A stretch of 64,000 bases of DNA from Chromobotia macracanthus (GCA_036877525.1 JAZGTH010000007.1:9051501-9115500), one strand, 5' to 3'; positions 35,901-44,117 are shown, counted from the first letter of the stretch. Made by a program: numbers and translations. The notes: a model not told the origin generated them from the sequence alone.

Positions 35901-38900
35901 CAGGTCTGCAAACAGATAAACAAGTTACCAAATATGACACTAAACACCAAAAAAAATTAACAATAATTTAGGCCAATGGTAAAAACTGGCTAGCCTCAGT
36001 TGACTAACCCAATGACAACACACTTCAGGTTCATATACTGACCCAAGACAATAGGCTGTCCAGTCTGACCACCCTCCTCACTCAGCTCATATTCCACCCT
36101 GAATCCAGACACTGTGTCAGACGCAGACACCCAAGAGATGACAAAACTGCTGGAGGTGATCTCGGTCACAGACTCAGAGGTGTCCACCACTGGAGGAGGC
36201 TGGGTGGTCTCTCCCTCAGAAGTTGACACTAGGACAGAGATGGAAATGGGAACATTAGAAAAACTACTATGCAAATGACAAAATCGAGCTGGCTTCCAAA
36301 CAGCTACTTATGCTGGTGGATAACCTACAGGAGCCATAGGTAGTGGTAAAGTCAAAGCGAGTGACTTCTCTGCGTCCAAAACGCAGAATGCTGATGAGTT
36401 GACCTTCATAGGTAATTCCTGGCTTGAGTCCAGCAATGGTGTAGGAGTTCAGATGGCCTGGAATACTGACTTCCATCCACTGGATATGAGTGTTTTTCTG
36501 TTCAAAAATGAGTAAGTTGCAGCTCAATAGACCATCTTGCACAATTATATACTATTGTTTTTGGTAAAATGTATGTATTAGATAAACTCTTTTCAATGTT
36601 ATCAAAAGTCATTTGGAATCAAAATGCAAAAGGGCCACTAATGTGAACAGCAGCACAAAAGAGGCTCACCGGTCTCCATTTGAGTATGTACTGTGTGATG
36701 TGTGCAGAGGGCGGAGCATTCCATTGGATGGGATGGGAGTTGGGCTGGTTGCCAGATTCTGTTATGATCACCTGAACTGGACGATGACCACCTGATACAG
36801 ACAGACAAGAGCATCTCATCACTACAATACAGGGCACAGAACAGGTTCCCAGAAGCTATTCAGCAGTAAAATAACATTTGTAGTCACCAGCATTTGTCTA
36901 TTTAAATATAACCGATTAGAATCTGCTCTAGAAGACACCTTGTATAAGCCTCAGATAGCAAGTCCACAGTCTGTTAACTGACTGTCTGTTGCATGTCACA
37001 CAAAACTGGAAAGTACTTTCTCAATCTGGAAAGCTACAATCTAATTGGCTGACATTACATAACTTCAGTGTAACTATAGGCTAAATGGTTTTAGCAATTT
37101 GGAAATATCAGGTTTACAAGGTTGTGTGTTTTTAAAAATGAAATTATGATTAGATTTTCAAGTCAAGGCACTAAGTATCAAGTTATTTCAAATATTTCAA
37201 ATATGCCCAACTCTAAATAGCACACTGAAAAGAACTATTTGGTTGCAACGCATGCCAGTCAAACAGTCTCTTCCTTTTAGCTAGGCAGTTCTGGGCTGCC
37301 ATGTGTACCAGATCACATGCTGTTTGGTGTAACTCACCAAGCTAATACTACCAAAAAATCAAATACTGGGTTTAAATTAAAACAAAGGAGCATTGCTGGC
37401 TAAGTAAAACGATGACTGGCACAAAGGACAAACAGATATTTTTGGAGCTCAGATGATATAAGGGTGTCAGAGGTGTTCTAAGAAAAAGTTAGAAATGTTT
37501 TTAGCATGCTAGTGTGTTCCGTTTCTTTGAGAAATGCAGAAATGGGAAACTTAGCATGACTCTGTGAGATTCTTGCCACGCTTTCAGCACAAAGACTGAA
37601 GTGAGAGACGGCTGCCACTGTCTCACGCTTCCAAACCTTTAAATCCAGGAGACAAACCTCTCCTGAAATTACAACAATACTGAAAACCTCAACAGCATGT
37701 TACATTTCTAAAGTGGTAAATCTTTCGTATTATTTATACAACCAATTTCCCCGAACTGCATTTAAAATGATTTTCCTTTCAAGTATCTTAGTCTCATATG
37801 GCAATATCACCAAATTGCTACTGATCCCAGGTTTTCATTACAATCTGGTCTCCATTTCTCCCAATTATTGCCATGACAGCCCACTGGCTGGGTAGTCTGT
37901 ATGCAGCACTTAAAGTTCACTTAGTCTGCATTATGTTCTGCTAGCCTGCGCCAGCCTAACCCCCACCATTCCCAGTCTTCTCACAGCTGGGCACCATTAC
38001 TCCGAATTATTGCTCTGGGGCTGCCTACACTCATACTGAGCAAAATAGACCACTTCTGACCCAAACAAGCTCTCAGAAACAGAGAAAAACATTATTAATA
38101 CACACTTCTGGGCTCGGCAAGAGGGGAGTACTTTGCTTGTGTATAAAATCTGTAAAAAGACAAATCCCTTTTCTGCTAAAGGGGATTGAACTAAGACAAA
38201 CAATGTAGATGTCATTTCATAACAATTTTCCTCTACAGAAATTCGTAGTTGAGTAAGCCATCAAGAATGGAAACCCCATAATCGTCAAACGACTCTACAG
38301 ATGCTGTGGAGTCACAGGTTTGATTGAGAATCAAACAAAATTCAAATACAGGATAAAGAAAACTCAAAGACACCAAACACCAAAACGGCTGCAGGGGGTG
38401 GATTGTGTGTGTGTCCAGAGAACTTCAAAGAACAGACGGCAAACATGGACCCACCCAAATTAAGGTGTGGATGAGGGCATCTTAAAGCCAACATACAACA
38501 CTGCAAGAGGACAATCATTTGTTGAAAGCTGTAAAGTTAAAGATCACAAGGAAGAGCAAACACGAACTGTCACTTCAACACAACACCTGGGAGAAAAGGC
38601 AAACAGCCCTCTCCATCTTAGTAAACATCTGGAAGCCTTTAAATTCTAAACCTCTCCCCACCCATGCCCACAAGGCTACTTATAGCGGTACACAGCGTGA
38701 CCCACATACTGTGTTGTGTGTTTGTGTGTGTACGGTTGAGGGAACATATGCCCCATAAAATATCTCCAGAAAGATGCTGTTTACTCACCAGGGAAAGACT
38801 GCTGAGGTTCGCAGCTTAATTCTCCAATGCCATTTCCATAGCAGTAACATTTGTACTGGATTCCTTGAATAACTTTATCCCAAGAGTCTCCAATCTGATA

Positions 38901-41900
38901 GAACATTCTAGTCTCCGGCTCTTGACACTGATCTACCAATGTAAATCAGAGTTACATGGTCATTATCCAATAATTAGCCTGGTCATTTATAAGTAACAAG
39001 GCTAAAACTGTTGAACATAAGGCCCCAATTTAAAATAAAAGACAGTTTAATTATTTCAAGAAAAGTCTTTCAAGACTTAACTCATTGCTTAACTGAAGTC
39101 TCTGTTCTGCAAAGTCCTCATAAAACCAATAGCACACTCTCTCTCATCTAATTGATGAAACTATAAAACCAGTGAAGATAACTGTCATCTCACCGATAGC
39201 ATCACACTTCCAGCGTCCACGGCCTTGACCGAAACAGGTGCAGTTCATCATATAGCCCTCTTCGTGCTGTTTACTAAATGTCTGATTTACTTCATAGGTC
39301 AAGTTATCCACAATGCATTGGTCTGGAGGATAAAGAGACATGTACACTTACATAACAGACACACAATGAATTCCTCGCCTAGTCATGTGACTTCACTTCC
39401 AAAATTTGGAAAACAGAAATTACAACAAAAGGGAAGTTTATTGGTTCTTGTGCTTAAGACAAAGACAGCTGTGACCTCTCACCTTTGAGCTGTGAGTAGG
39501 CGATGCAGCTCCATTCTCCACGCCCGTTACCAACACATGTACAGCGCATCATGTGACCCAGAACATCATGACGCCTGTCCCACTGATCGCCCACACGATA
39601 CATCACACCTTCACCAGTGGTGCACACCTCCTCATGGGCTAGCGGACATAGATATAGATCAACAGAACTATTTACATCATACTAAACCACATGCTTGGAG
39701 CAAATGATAACTCTACTAAGATGCAGCCATGTATGTCTTTGACCAACAGCTACAAAGTGTTTTTATTTATATTTTTGTAGCACAGTAACTTCAGTCATTC
39801 ACTTGTAGCTCTAAAGCTTCCAAATTCTAATCTAAAAAATTTACTTTGATACTGTTTAGCAAACCGAACTAGTACATATAGTTTAGTTATTTTGAGCAGA
39901 AACCCTAAAACGTCAATGCCATCTTAACAGAGTGAAAGTTCTTGTAGTTTTAAGTTAAGTTACATCAGAGCTCCTGAGGTAAAGAAGAAATTAGGGTGAG
40001 GTAAAAGATCAATTGATTCTGAGTGGGTTTTTAAAGGACTAATAGGGTTCAATGCAGTTAATCATGTATGTTATGTAGGGGTTACTTAAGGTAAAACAGC
40101 CAAAGCTAAATTTAAAATGACGAATGATTCTAAATTAAATTCTAAAGCTCAAGGCAGTTTCTTAATTAACACTCTTATTATTTTAACTGTGATAGAACTG
40201 GGTAATAAAAAGGGGATGATATTGTCAAAATAGCCCAAAGGTGAAGAGTGGAGAAGGAGGCTGCTGCTCTGAGCACAGCTGCCCTGGAGGCCTGCCAGAT
40301 TTATATACCCCACTGCAGCTAGACTCTGATAAACAGTTTATGTATAACAATGGGTCCTGTGCTAAGACCAAAAGCCCTACCTCCTACAAAACAAACACTA
40401 CATAGCAACACAAAGAGCATCCAAGTGTGCTTGTGTCTTATTAGTGAGTCTCTCCACAATCAATAAAATCCCCAGGGTTCACCTGGACTCTACTGAGTGA
40501 TCTTATGTTTCATATATAACATCCTCATCTTAACTGTTACCCGATCTTCTCCCAAACTGACCTCAAGGTAATTAAAAAGGCTGTATAACTGTAGGTTGTA
40601 AAGCTTCAGAAGACAAAAATTATTCCTGGTCACAATCAAATATCCTTGTATGGTGAGCATAAAGATTCTTCAAAAATGTCTCCTTGTGCGTTGTGCAGAA
40701 ACAACATACAGATTTATATACAGAGTAAAAAAACATACAGAGTATTTTTTGTGGGTGAACCATTCCTTTAAAGGTAATTTTTTTTTGCTTATGGCCTATT
40801 ATTATGATCACAAGTTACAGACCTAAAGTGCTTTAATAATAATATAAGTCTCCATCTTCCTGTGTGCCAAGCTGCAGTCAAGTCCTAACCCGCTTCTGTC
40901 TCTGGCTCCAACATTTATTGCTCGTGTAAAACTGGCACTTACCTGCCATTGGACAGAAGCCAAACCGCTGCTCTCTGTCATAGTTATAAGTGGTGCCGCA
41001 CCATTTCATTCCATCTCTTCTGCCATCAGCAGTGCAGTCAGTGTAATTACGCCCATTGTAGAGGTAAGGGAACTGGCACAAGGCACCATTAGAGTTCCCT
41101 CCTCTGGTTGTGACCAAAACTAAAATGAAGATATTTACCCATCAGTAAGAAACCAGTGGTTTTCAAGGGGATAGTGCAGTGCCCCCTGGGTTAAGCTCTT
41201 TGCTTGAGACAGGGCCTGTTTCTTACAGTGGTAAAAGTGCAGTCTAAAAGTGACTATATGCAAGCAATGTTAGACCAAACAACTCAGTATGTAAACAGAA
41301 GTGATAAGAAGACCAATCAGAGGTTAGAATGCATATATTACGATGATGACATCAGATAAACGTATTGTGCAGAAATCCATCATTGTAAGTCCATTAACAA
41401 ACAACTACACCACAATGTTTGAGCAATATGAATACAGCGACTACAAAACTACAGTATCTACAATATTAATTTAATATTTTCAGACTTAATCTTACCATTT
41501 TTCTGTGTACAGAAGGAGAACTTGTAATCTTTCTCAAAGTCAGATGAGGTGCTGCACCAGAGCTGTCCATCACTTCGGCCCTCAGATGTGCATGAGTAGA
41601 ACGTTTTTCCCATGAACACAAAGGGAAACACACAAGGCTGGCCATTTGAAGTACCACCATACACCTGAGTCTGGCCATCTGCTCACACACATACAATGAG
41701 AAACAAATGAGACATAAGCACAGCATTCAACCCAACATAAACACCTACCAATTCAGGCACATTAATCAAATAACAAATGTGAATATAGATTCTAACCCCA
41801 CTCCTCGCAGCTGACGCCATTCCCCAAGCAGGTACACAGCATCTGTTTGCTGCCTTGAGTCTTGATCCAACGCATACCCAGCGTGTAGGGAATGCCTGCA

Positions 41901-44117
41901 TCTGTCAGGCAGGTTCCCTCTGCAGGGTATTCAGGCAGAGGCTGGACATTGGTAACCACACGAGACCCTGTACCTGTTGCACAAAATAACACAAGGACAC
42001 ATAGATTGTGTTTGACAATTAAAGTAAACAGTTCACCCACACAATATACTCATAATACAGTCATCATTTATTCACCCTCATTGTGTTCTAAATCTGTATG
42101 CTGTTATTGTTTCAGTAAAAAGATAATTTTGGGGAAACTTTAAACAGCTTTTTGTCATCCAACAACAGTTAACATAATAATATGCTGCATTCAAAGTCTG
42201 AACTGTGAAACCTTGATAGATTCGCAAACCAAAATTTAAGCTGTTATTTACTGAAAATCTTTCTTTACTTTACATCTCATTTACAAATTAAATAAAAATA
42301 GCTCAGACGTCACTGGTTTCTGCCTGTTGTGACCAGATCATGATGTACATGATGTCTTCAGAACTCACCTTTTTGTGTTCCACAGACAACAATACAAGTG
42401 TAAGTAGAAAATTACTGAAAATTCGGTTTTGGGTGAACTATCCCTTTAAGCATCAGTGAGGTTCTTACCCAGGCTGGTGGTGTGCAGTGAAGCATGTCTC
42501 TCACACTTCCACTCTCCACGGCCGTTTCCAGTACACAAACACTGCAGCACGTGTCCACGAGAATCTGTCTTGCTCCATGTGTCTCCAATACGGTAAGAGA
42601 TGCGTGTGTCCTGGTCATTACAGCGGTCTGTAAAAACAGATGTTTCTCATCAGAAAAACTGCCGATCATGTAGCTGTTCCTCCTCATTAACAAGACAGGT
42701 CACGATTTTGTGAGTACAGAATATAAAAAAAGTTCAACGTGGCAAACATTCTTTTCCTTTCCTACCCACTTTACAATGTTAAACTGTTCCCTTATTCTAA
42801 AAAAATGGTGCATTTGTTTTGCTTACTTCTAGATGTGCATGTGATGCGTCCACTTCCTTCTCCTAGACAGGTACAGTCCACGATCATCCAACCTTGGTAG
42901 GGCTTCTCCCATGTCTCACCCACCATGTACGACGTGCCAGCTGCATTGTCATAACAGCGCTCCGCTATTGAGCAAAAAGGGGAAAAATATGTTTAACATC
43001 TGTAATGATGGATGTTCCTCGATTCCTCATGTTCAAGACCACCATAATTAACTTAATGGCCAAACTCACCAACAGGTTTGCAGGTCCATTCTCCTTTCCC
43101 ATTGCCCAAACAGACACACTCGAGCATGTAGTCTCCAGTATCATGGGGCCTCCTCCAGGTGTCTCCAATTTTGTAGGATTGGCCTCCCTCATGACAGCGG
43201 TCTACAACAGATGCCAAGAAGGTAAACAGCAGCAGAACTCCCAAAAGGTCATACAGTACAGTGAAAGAAAGTTCCAGTCTACCCACTAGCAATGGTGCAA
43301 CTGATTTTCCCTCGACCGGAGCCAATGCACGTGCAGTCCCAGATCATCCCATCTTTGGGCCTCTCATAAGTCTCTCCAACCCGATAGGAGCGAGCGTTAA
43401 CTTTATCATAGCAGGTCTCCACAGCTGGGAACATACATTAACATTGTTCATCATAACATTTAACATTATTACTAAACATAAAGATGCTTTATGTAATGTT
43501 ATCTGTATGCAGTCTTCAATGTGTGTTATTTATATGTAAAATGGATATAAAAATGTAATGAAAGGCCCAAGTAACAGAACTAATGCAAAGAAGCTCACCT
43601 TCTGGCTTTGATTTACACTTAATACCAGAGGCACCGTGGCAAGTGCAGAGCAACGTGCTGCCCAGATAGCTGCGCTCCCACTGCTCCCCAACTCCGTAAA
43701 AGTGAGCATTTTCAATACAGCCATCTGCACAGACACAAAAGCACACTTCTGAACCCTAAACATCCCAGCTTTTTAAAAACAAACCATGATCACAAAGACG
43801 ACCCGGATCCATATTTACGTGCATTCACTAGTTTAAAAACAAAATGATTTTCAGAGCCATAAAATGTGTTTTCCTTTAGTTTATTTACGTGCGTAAACTC
43901 CTTAAGACGCGGGTTAACCGGATTTTTGTGAAAGCACGTCCGTTTATAAAACTGACAAATGATAAAGTCAAACAAGCTGACTGCAGATCAACCTACCTTG
44001 GGACACGGATGACGCCGAATATTCCTGCGCTTGTCTCCTGTGTTTACCCGTCGCATTCAGCGCAGCGCAGGCGAGCAAAGTCACTGTCAGCACCGTGCCC
44101 AAAGGGCCACCAGACAT
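20851..44117 (-). CDS. fn1: Fibronectin 1, 46 coding exons, complete
   Basis: Secreted, disulphide-linked dimeric glycoprotein of plasma and extracellular matrix that binds integrins, heparin, collagen/gelatin and fibrin and assembles into fibrils. All 46 exons join in phase to 7,407 nt, 2,468 residues (human full-length 2,477). Order: signal and RR-QAQ propeptide site; I1-I6; II1-II2; I7-I9; III1-III7; EDB (1255-1345); III8-III10 with RGD at 1606-1608; III11; EDA (1713-1802); III12-III14; V region with LDV at 2099-2101; III15; I10-I12; C-terminal CPIEC dimer cysteines. Every intron begins GT and ends AG on the minus strand. EDB, EDA and V are exons 25, 33 and 40, as in mammals; each can be skipped or trimmed in phase, so alternative splicing is expected. 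Fish often have two fn1 copies (fn1a, fn1b); I cannot say which this is. Confidence 0.97.
21268..21384 (-). CDS. fn1: fn1 exon 45: end of I12 and C-terminal tail
   Basis: 117 nt, residues 2408-2446. GWRCENCRRPG finishes the last type I module, then a variable linker ends in RYRENALRKL. Donor GTAAGT. Confidence 0.95.
21887..21993 (-). CDS. fn1: fn1 exon 44: type I module 12
   Basis: 107 nt, residues 2372-2407. TCYDEGKLYQVGNQWQKEY and CTCTCYGGQQ are typical of the fibrin-binding C-terminal type I modules. Confidence 0.95.
22077..22202 (-). CDS. fn1: fn1 exon 43: type I module 11
   Basis: 126 nt, residues 2330-2371. WCHDNGHNYRIGEKWDRH and CTCLGNGKGEFKC, the four-cysteine type I pattern. Confidence 0.96.
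22851..23018 (-). CDS. fn1: fn1 exon 42: type I module 10
   Basis: 168 nt, residues 2274-2329. VCYDTFTATYHEVGAEWERM and CKCLGLGSGHFRCDSS start the C-terminal fibrin-binding trio. Confidence 0.96.
23149..23287 (-). CDS. fn1: fn1 exon 41: III15, second half
   Basis: 139 nt, residues 2228-2273. LPGTSTSATLIGLTSGASYN and EDVVTVGNS match the end of III15. Confidence 0.95.
23375..23480. repeat. Degenerate CCTAACC-rich stretch in fn1 intron 40
   Basis: Several imperfect CCTAACC, ACCCTAACC and ACCTGAACCC words. It resembles a dispersed fish repeat and is too imperfect for a telomeric array. Confidence 0.3.
23527..23975 (-). CDS. fn1: fn1 exon 40: V (IIICS) region and III15 first half
   Basis: 449 nt, residues 2078-2227. 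The first ~120 residues are the variable connecting segment: Pro/His/Asn-rich, with DILDVPED carrying the LDV tripeptide (23905-23913) recognised by alpha4 integrins, and a YNETN glycosylation sequon. No REDV is present. The rest starts III15, including SEYVVSCSP with its free cysteine. In mammals this exon is trimmed by internal acceptors and can be skipped. Confidence 0.95.
24283..24372 (-). CDS. fn1: fn1 exon 39: III14, second half
   Basis: 90 nt, residues 2048-2077. LKPSTEYIIKIVALNN and RSTPLIGKART. Donor GTAAGT. Confidence 0.95.
24507..24695 (-). CDS. fn1: fn1 exon 38: III14, first half
   Basis: 189 nt, residues 1985-2047. Type III pattern with FTWEPPHSTITGYYITYEE. The PRARI alpha4-integrin sequence of human III14 is replaced by PHSTI. 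Confidence 0.95.
25038..25127 (-). CDS. fn1: fn1 exon 37: III13, second half
   Basis: 90 nt, residues 1955-1984. LEPGTTYKINMYTLNGNARS. Its donor is GTGCCC, one of the weaker ones in the gene. Confidence 0.92.
25248..25427 (-). CDS. fn1: fn1 exon 36: III13, heparin-binding half
   Basis: 180 nt, residues 1895-1954. ISPPRRVRISNV and TWRSKIETISGF keep the basic PPRRxR cluster and WRxK strand of the major heparin-binding module. Confidence 0.95.
25529..25616 (-). CDS. fn1: fn1 exon 35: III12, second half
   Basis: 88 nt, residues 1866-1894. PGTDYEVEVYGVKDSLTSQ. Acceptor TTTATAG, phase 0 entry. Confidence 0.93.
25966..26153 (-). CDS. fn1: fn1 exon 34: III12, first half
   Basis: 188 nt, residues 1803-1865. 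IPGPTSLHFSKVSPASFTVS, LTGYRVAITPKSKSGPTKEV and ATGLM align with III12. Confidence 0.95.
26230..26420. repeat. GGTTGCTAGGGTG-type dispersed repeat in fn1 intron 33
   Basis: Contains TGTGGTTGCTAGGGTGTTCT, GGGTGGTTG and TACTGCCCAAAGTCAGAAGAG, words I recognise from an abundant repeat in cyprinid genomes. It lies just downstream of the EDA exon. Confidence 0.5.
26711..26980 (-). CDS. fn1: fn1 exon 33: EDA (EIIIA) alternative module
   Basis: 270 nt, residues 1713-1802, a whole type III module in one phase-1 exon of 90 codons, the size of mammalian EDA. VDKPKDLTFTDVDSTSMRIS, LFPAPRGDD and TEYTVKVIALHD identify it. The EDGIHEL integrin motif reads EEGEREL (26844-26864). Confidence 0.97.
27337..27450 (-). 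CDS. fn1: fn1 exon 32: III11, second half
   Basis: 114 nt, residues 1675-1712. DQTEITFSDLMPTAEYTVSV. Confidence 0.95.
27562..27717 (-). CDS. fn1: fn1 exon 31: III11, first half
   Basis: 156 nt, residues 1623-1674. IESPSEMEVTDVKDNTITVR and GPISGYRVTGTPLNGHGP. The donor is the weak GTTATT but phase and homology require it. Confidence 0.93.
27820..27984 (-). CDS. fn1: fn1 exon 30: III10, RGD half
   Basis: 165 nt, residues 1568-1622. TVYAVTGRGDSPASSTPI carries the RGD loop (codons 27863-27871), the main ligand of alpha5beta1 and alphaV integrins. The motif and its flanks are as in mammals. Confidence 0.98.
28081..28134. repeat. TG-rich simple repeat in fn1 intron 29
   Basis: Imperfect TGTGTATATGTATC units followed by a short (TG)n run. 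Confidence 0.85.
28296..28412 (-). CDS. fn1: fn1 exon 29: III10, first half
   Basis: 117 nt, residues 1529-1567. DAPTDLEVISSTPTSITVRW and VTVRYYRITHGESG align closely with III10. Confidence 0.96.
28543..28809 (-). CDS. fn1: fn1 exon 28: III9 in a single exon
   Basis: 267 nt, residues 1440-1528. A complete module in one exon, as in mammals. DSPVTLQFSDIGTNSFTVRW and SGYRIRYQMTSGGR. The synergy site PHSRN reads PPSRS (28649-28663); the Arg is kept. Confidence 0.96.
28904..28993 (-). CDS. fn1: fn1 exon 27: III8, second half
   Basis: 90 nt, residues 1410-1439. LVPNTEYLVSVQCVYEGRTS. The Cys1423 codon (28953-28955) is at a position that is Ser in human. Confidence 0.95.
29080..29271 (-). CDS. fn1: fn1 exon 26: III8, first half
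   Basis: 192 nt, residues 1346-1409. VPAPSGLSFEEVAADSMRVT and YIVHYHPVNDDDDTVE. Donor GTATGT. Confidence 0.95.
30275..30547 (-). CDS. fn1: fn1 exon 25: EDB (EIIIB) alternative module
   Basis: 273 nt, residues 1255-1345, one phase-1 exon of 91 codons, exactly the mammalian EDB length. ITDLNFINITDSTIDLTWKP, GYRITVLAAGDSLPI and GLEPGIDYDISITTI are unmistakable. Skipping keeps the frame. Confidence 0.98.
30984..31161. mobile_element. hAT-type MITE with 8-bp target duplication
   Basis: 178-bp element in fn1 intron 24. The ends are imperfect inverted repeats (TAGACATGCACC, and TAGTGATGCACC on the other strand), flanked by identical ATTACAAT at 30976-30983 and 31162-31169. An 8-bp duplication and TAG-type ends are the hAT signature. 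The inside is AT-rich with no transposase, so it is non-autonomous. Confidence 0.85.
31308..31499 (-). CDS. fn1: fn1 exon 24: III7, second half
   Basis: 192 nt, residues 1191-1254. DITGYRVTSTPTRGQQGDSL and LTPGVEYNVSVITLKDNMES. The free cysteine of human III7 is Tyr1221 (31408-31410). Confidence 0.96.
31920..32006 (-). CDS. fn1: fn1 exon 23: III7, first half
   Basis: 87 nt, residues 1162-1190. LSPPTDLILESNPNTGELIV then RWSDAKSP. The donor is the weak GTTGGC. Too short to be seen as a long open frame. Confidence 0.9.
32096..32264 (-). CDS. fn1: fn1 exon 22: III6, second half
   Basis: 169 nt, residues 1106-1161. LSVRPSQGGEAPRDVTSESG and LTPGVEYTYSVQPV match III6. Confidence 0.96.
32838..32932 (-). 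CDS. fn1: fn1 exon 21: III6, first half
   Basis: 95 nt, residues 1074-1105. FSTDVTETAIIITWTPAPRI then GYK, with phase 0 exit into exon 22. Confidence 0.93.
33376..33639 (-). CDS. fn1: fn1 exon 20: III5 in a single exon
   Basis: 264 nt, residues 986-1073. DSPTNIHFSNITEDSVVILW, AQITGYRLFLTLEG and LQPDTEYTVTLHAEKNN. The human KLDAPT sequence reads KPDSPT here. Confidence 0.95.
33895..34173 (-). CDS. fn1: fn1 exon 19: III4 in a single exon
   Basis: 279 nt, residues 893-985. VPSPTDLQFFEVSDSKIIIT and LQPATLYRFFIFALQSGEES. Donor GTGAGG. Confidence 0.95.
35229..35429 (-). CDS. fn1: fn1 exon 18: III3, second half
   Basis: 201 nt, residues 826-892. YRVVYTPSEEGSSGSTELNL and LRPGLLYNISIYSVEENLES. Reading past the donor continues for 24 residues to a stop at 35155. 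Confidence 0.95.
35526..35615 (-). CDS. fn1: fn1 exon 17: III3, first half
   Basis: 90 nt, residues 796-825. PDAPSDHEVENVEETSILIS and KPLAPIT. Confidence 0.93.
35777..35905 (-). CDS. fn1: fn1 exon 16: III2, second half
   Basis: 129 nt, residues 753-795. DLPHTATSVNISELLPGRKY and LILTTSQTT. Confidence 0.95.
36043..36228 (-). CDS. fn1: fn1 exon 15: III1-III2 linker and III2 first half
   Basis: 186 nt, residues 691-752. STSEGETTQPPPVVDTSESV is the flexible linker; SFVISWVSASDTVSGFRVEY begins III2 and is almost the same as in human. Confidence 0.95.
36329..36497 (-). CDS. fn1: fn1 exon 14: III1, second half
   Basis: 169 nt, residues 635-690. SIPGHLNSYTIAGLKPGITY and REVTRFDFTTT match III1, a module with a role in fibril assembly. 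Confidence 0.95.
36670..36791 (-). CDS. fn1: fn1 exon 13: III1, first half
   Basis: 122 nt, residues 594-634. VQVIITESGNQPNSHPIQWN and ITQYILKWRP. Phase 0 exit. Confidence 0.94.
38789..38932 (-). CDS. fn1: fn1 exon 12: type I module 9
   Basis: 144 nt, residues 546-593. DQCQEPETRMFYQIGDSWDK and CYCYGNGIGELSC, last module of the gelatin-binding domain. It is followed by the longest intron (about 2.0 kb). Confidence 0.95.
39194..39322 (-). CDS. fn1: fn1 exon 11: type I module 8
   Basis: 129 nt, residues 503-545. DQCIVDNLTYEVNQTFSKQH and CTCFGQGRGRWKCDA. NLT and NQT are possible glycosylation sites. Confidence 0.96.
39483..39638 (-). CDS. fn1: fn1 exon 10: type I module 7
   Basis: 156 nt, residues 451-502. 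HEEVCTTGEGVMYRVGDQWD and CTCVGNGRGEWSCIAYSQLK, including the conserved NGR. Confidence 0.96.
40670..40772. mobile_element. Partial MITE, GGGTGAACYATYCCTTTAA end
   Basis: Ends in GTGGGTGAACCATTCCTTTAA, preceded by CAAAAATGTCTCCTTGTG and CATACAGA-like words. It resembles half of the element at 42019-42449 and lies in fn1 intron 9. Confidence 0.5.
40943..41119 (-). CDS. fn1: fn1 exon 9: type II module 2
   Basis: 177 nt, residues 392-450. VTTRGGNSNGALCQFPYLYN and MKWCGTTYNYDREQRFGFC, the kringle-like gelatin-binding type II fold. Confidence 0.97.
41496..41678 (-). CDS. fn1: fn1 exon 8: type II module 1
   Basis: 183 nt, residues 331-391. YGGTSNGQPCVFPFVFMGKT and LWCSTSSDFEKDYKFSFC, first gelatin-binding type II module. 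Confidence 0.97.
41797..41973 (-). CDS. fn1: fn1 exon 7: type I module 6
   Basis: 177 nt, residues 272-330. GTCLTDAGIPYTLGMRWIKT and KQMLCTCLGNGVSCEEW. Two acceptors 6 nt apart (CAACAG, GTACAG) both keep the frame; the outer one is used here. Donor GTTAGA is weak. Confidence 0.93.
42019..42449. mobile_element. MITE with AGTTCACCC inverted ends in fn1 intron 6
   Basis: 431 bp bounded by TTAA at both ends. The left end AGTAAACAGTTCACCC mirrors the right end AAGGGATAGTTCACCC on the other strand. Inner words TCATCATTTATTCACCCTCA and TTTGTGTTCCACAGA are those of a very abundant cyprinid element. No transposase frame. Its right edge is about 14 nt from the exon 6 donor hexamer. Confidence 0.75.
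42469..42627 (-). CDS. fn1: fn1 exon 6: type I module 5
   Basis: 159 nt, residues 219-271. NDQDTRISYRIGDTWSKTDS and CTGNGRGEWKCERH with the conserved NGR; end of the N-terminal fibrin/heparin-binding domain. Donor GTAAGA. Confidence 0.96.
42827..42964 (-). CDS. fn1: fn1 exon 5: type I module 4
   Basis: 138 nt, residues 173-218. ERCYDNAAGTSYMVGETWEK and CTCLGEGSGRITCTSR. Confidence 0.97.
43070..43201 (-). CDS. fn1: fn1 exon 4: type I module 3
   Basis: 132 nt, residues 129-172. RCHEGGQSYKIGDTWRRPHD and CVCLGNGKGEWTCKPVG. Confidence 0.97.
43287..43424 (-). CDS. fn1: fn1 exon 3: type I module 2
   Basis: 138 nt, residues 83-128. ETCYDKVNARSYRVGETYER and MIWDCTCIGSGRGKISCTIA. Confidence 0.97.
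43599..43724 (-). CDS. fn1: fn1 exon 2: type I module 1
   Basis: 126 nt, residues 41-82. GCIENAHFYGVGEQWERSYL and LCTCHGASGIKCKSKPEG, start of the I1-I5 assembly domain. Confidence 0.96.
43997..44117 (-). CDS. fn1: fn1 exon 1: signal peptide and propeptide
   Basis: 121 nt from ATG at 44117. MSGGPLGTVLTVTLLACAAL is the signal peptide, then GKHRRQAQE, where furin-type cleavage after RR leaves the QAQ N-terminus as in mammals. Donor GTAGGT. A methionine further upstream in the same open frame lies in the 5' UTR and gives no signal peptide. Confidence 0.94.
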
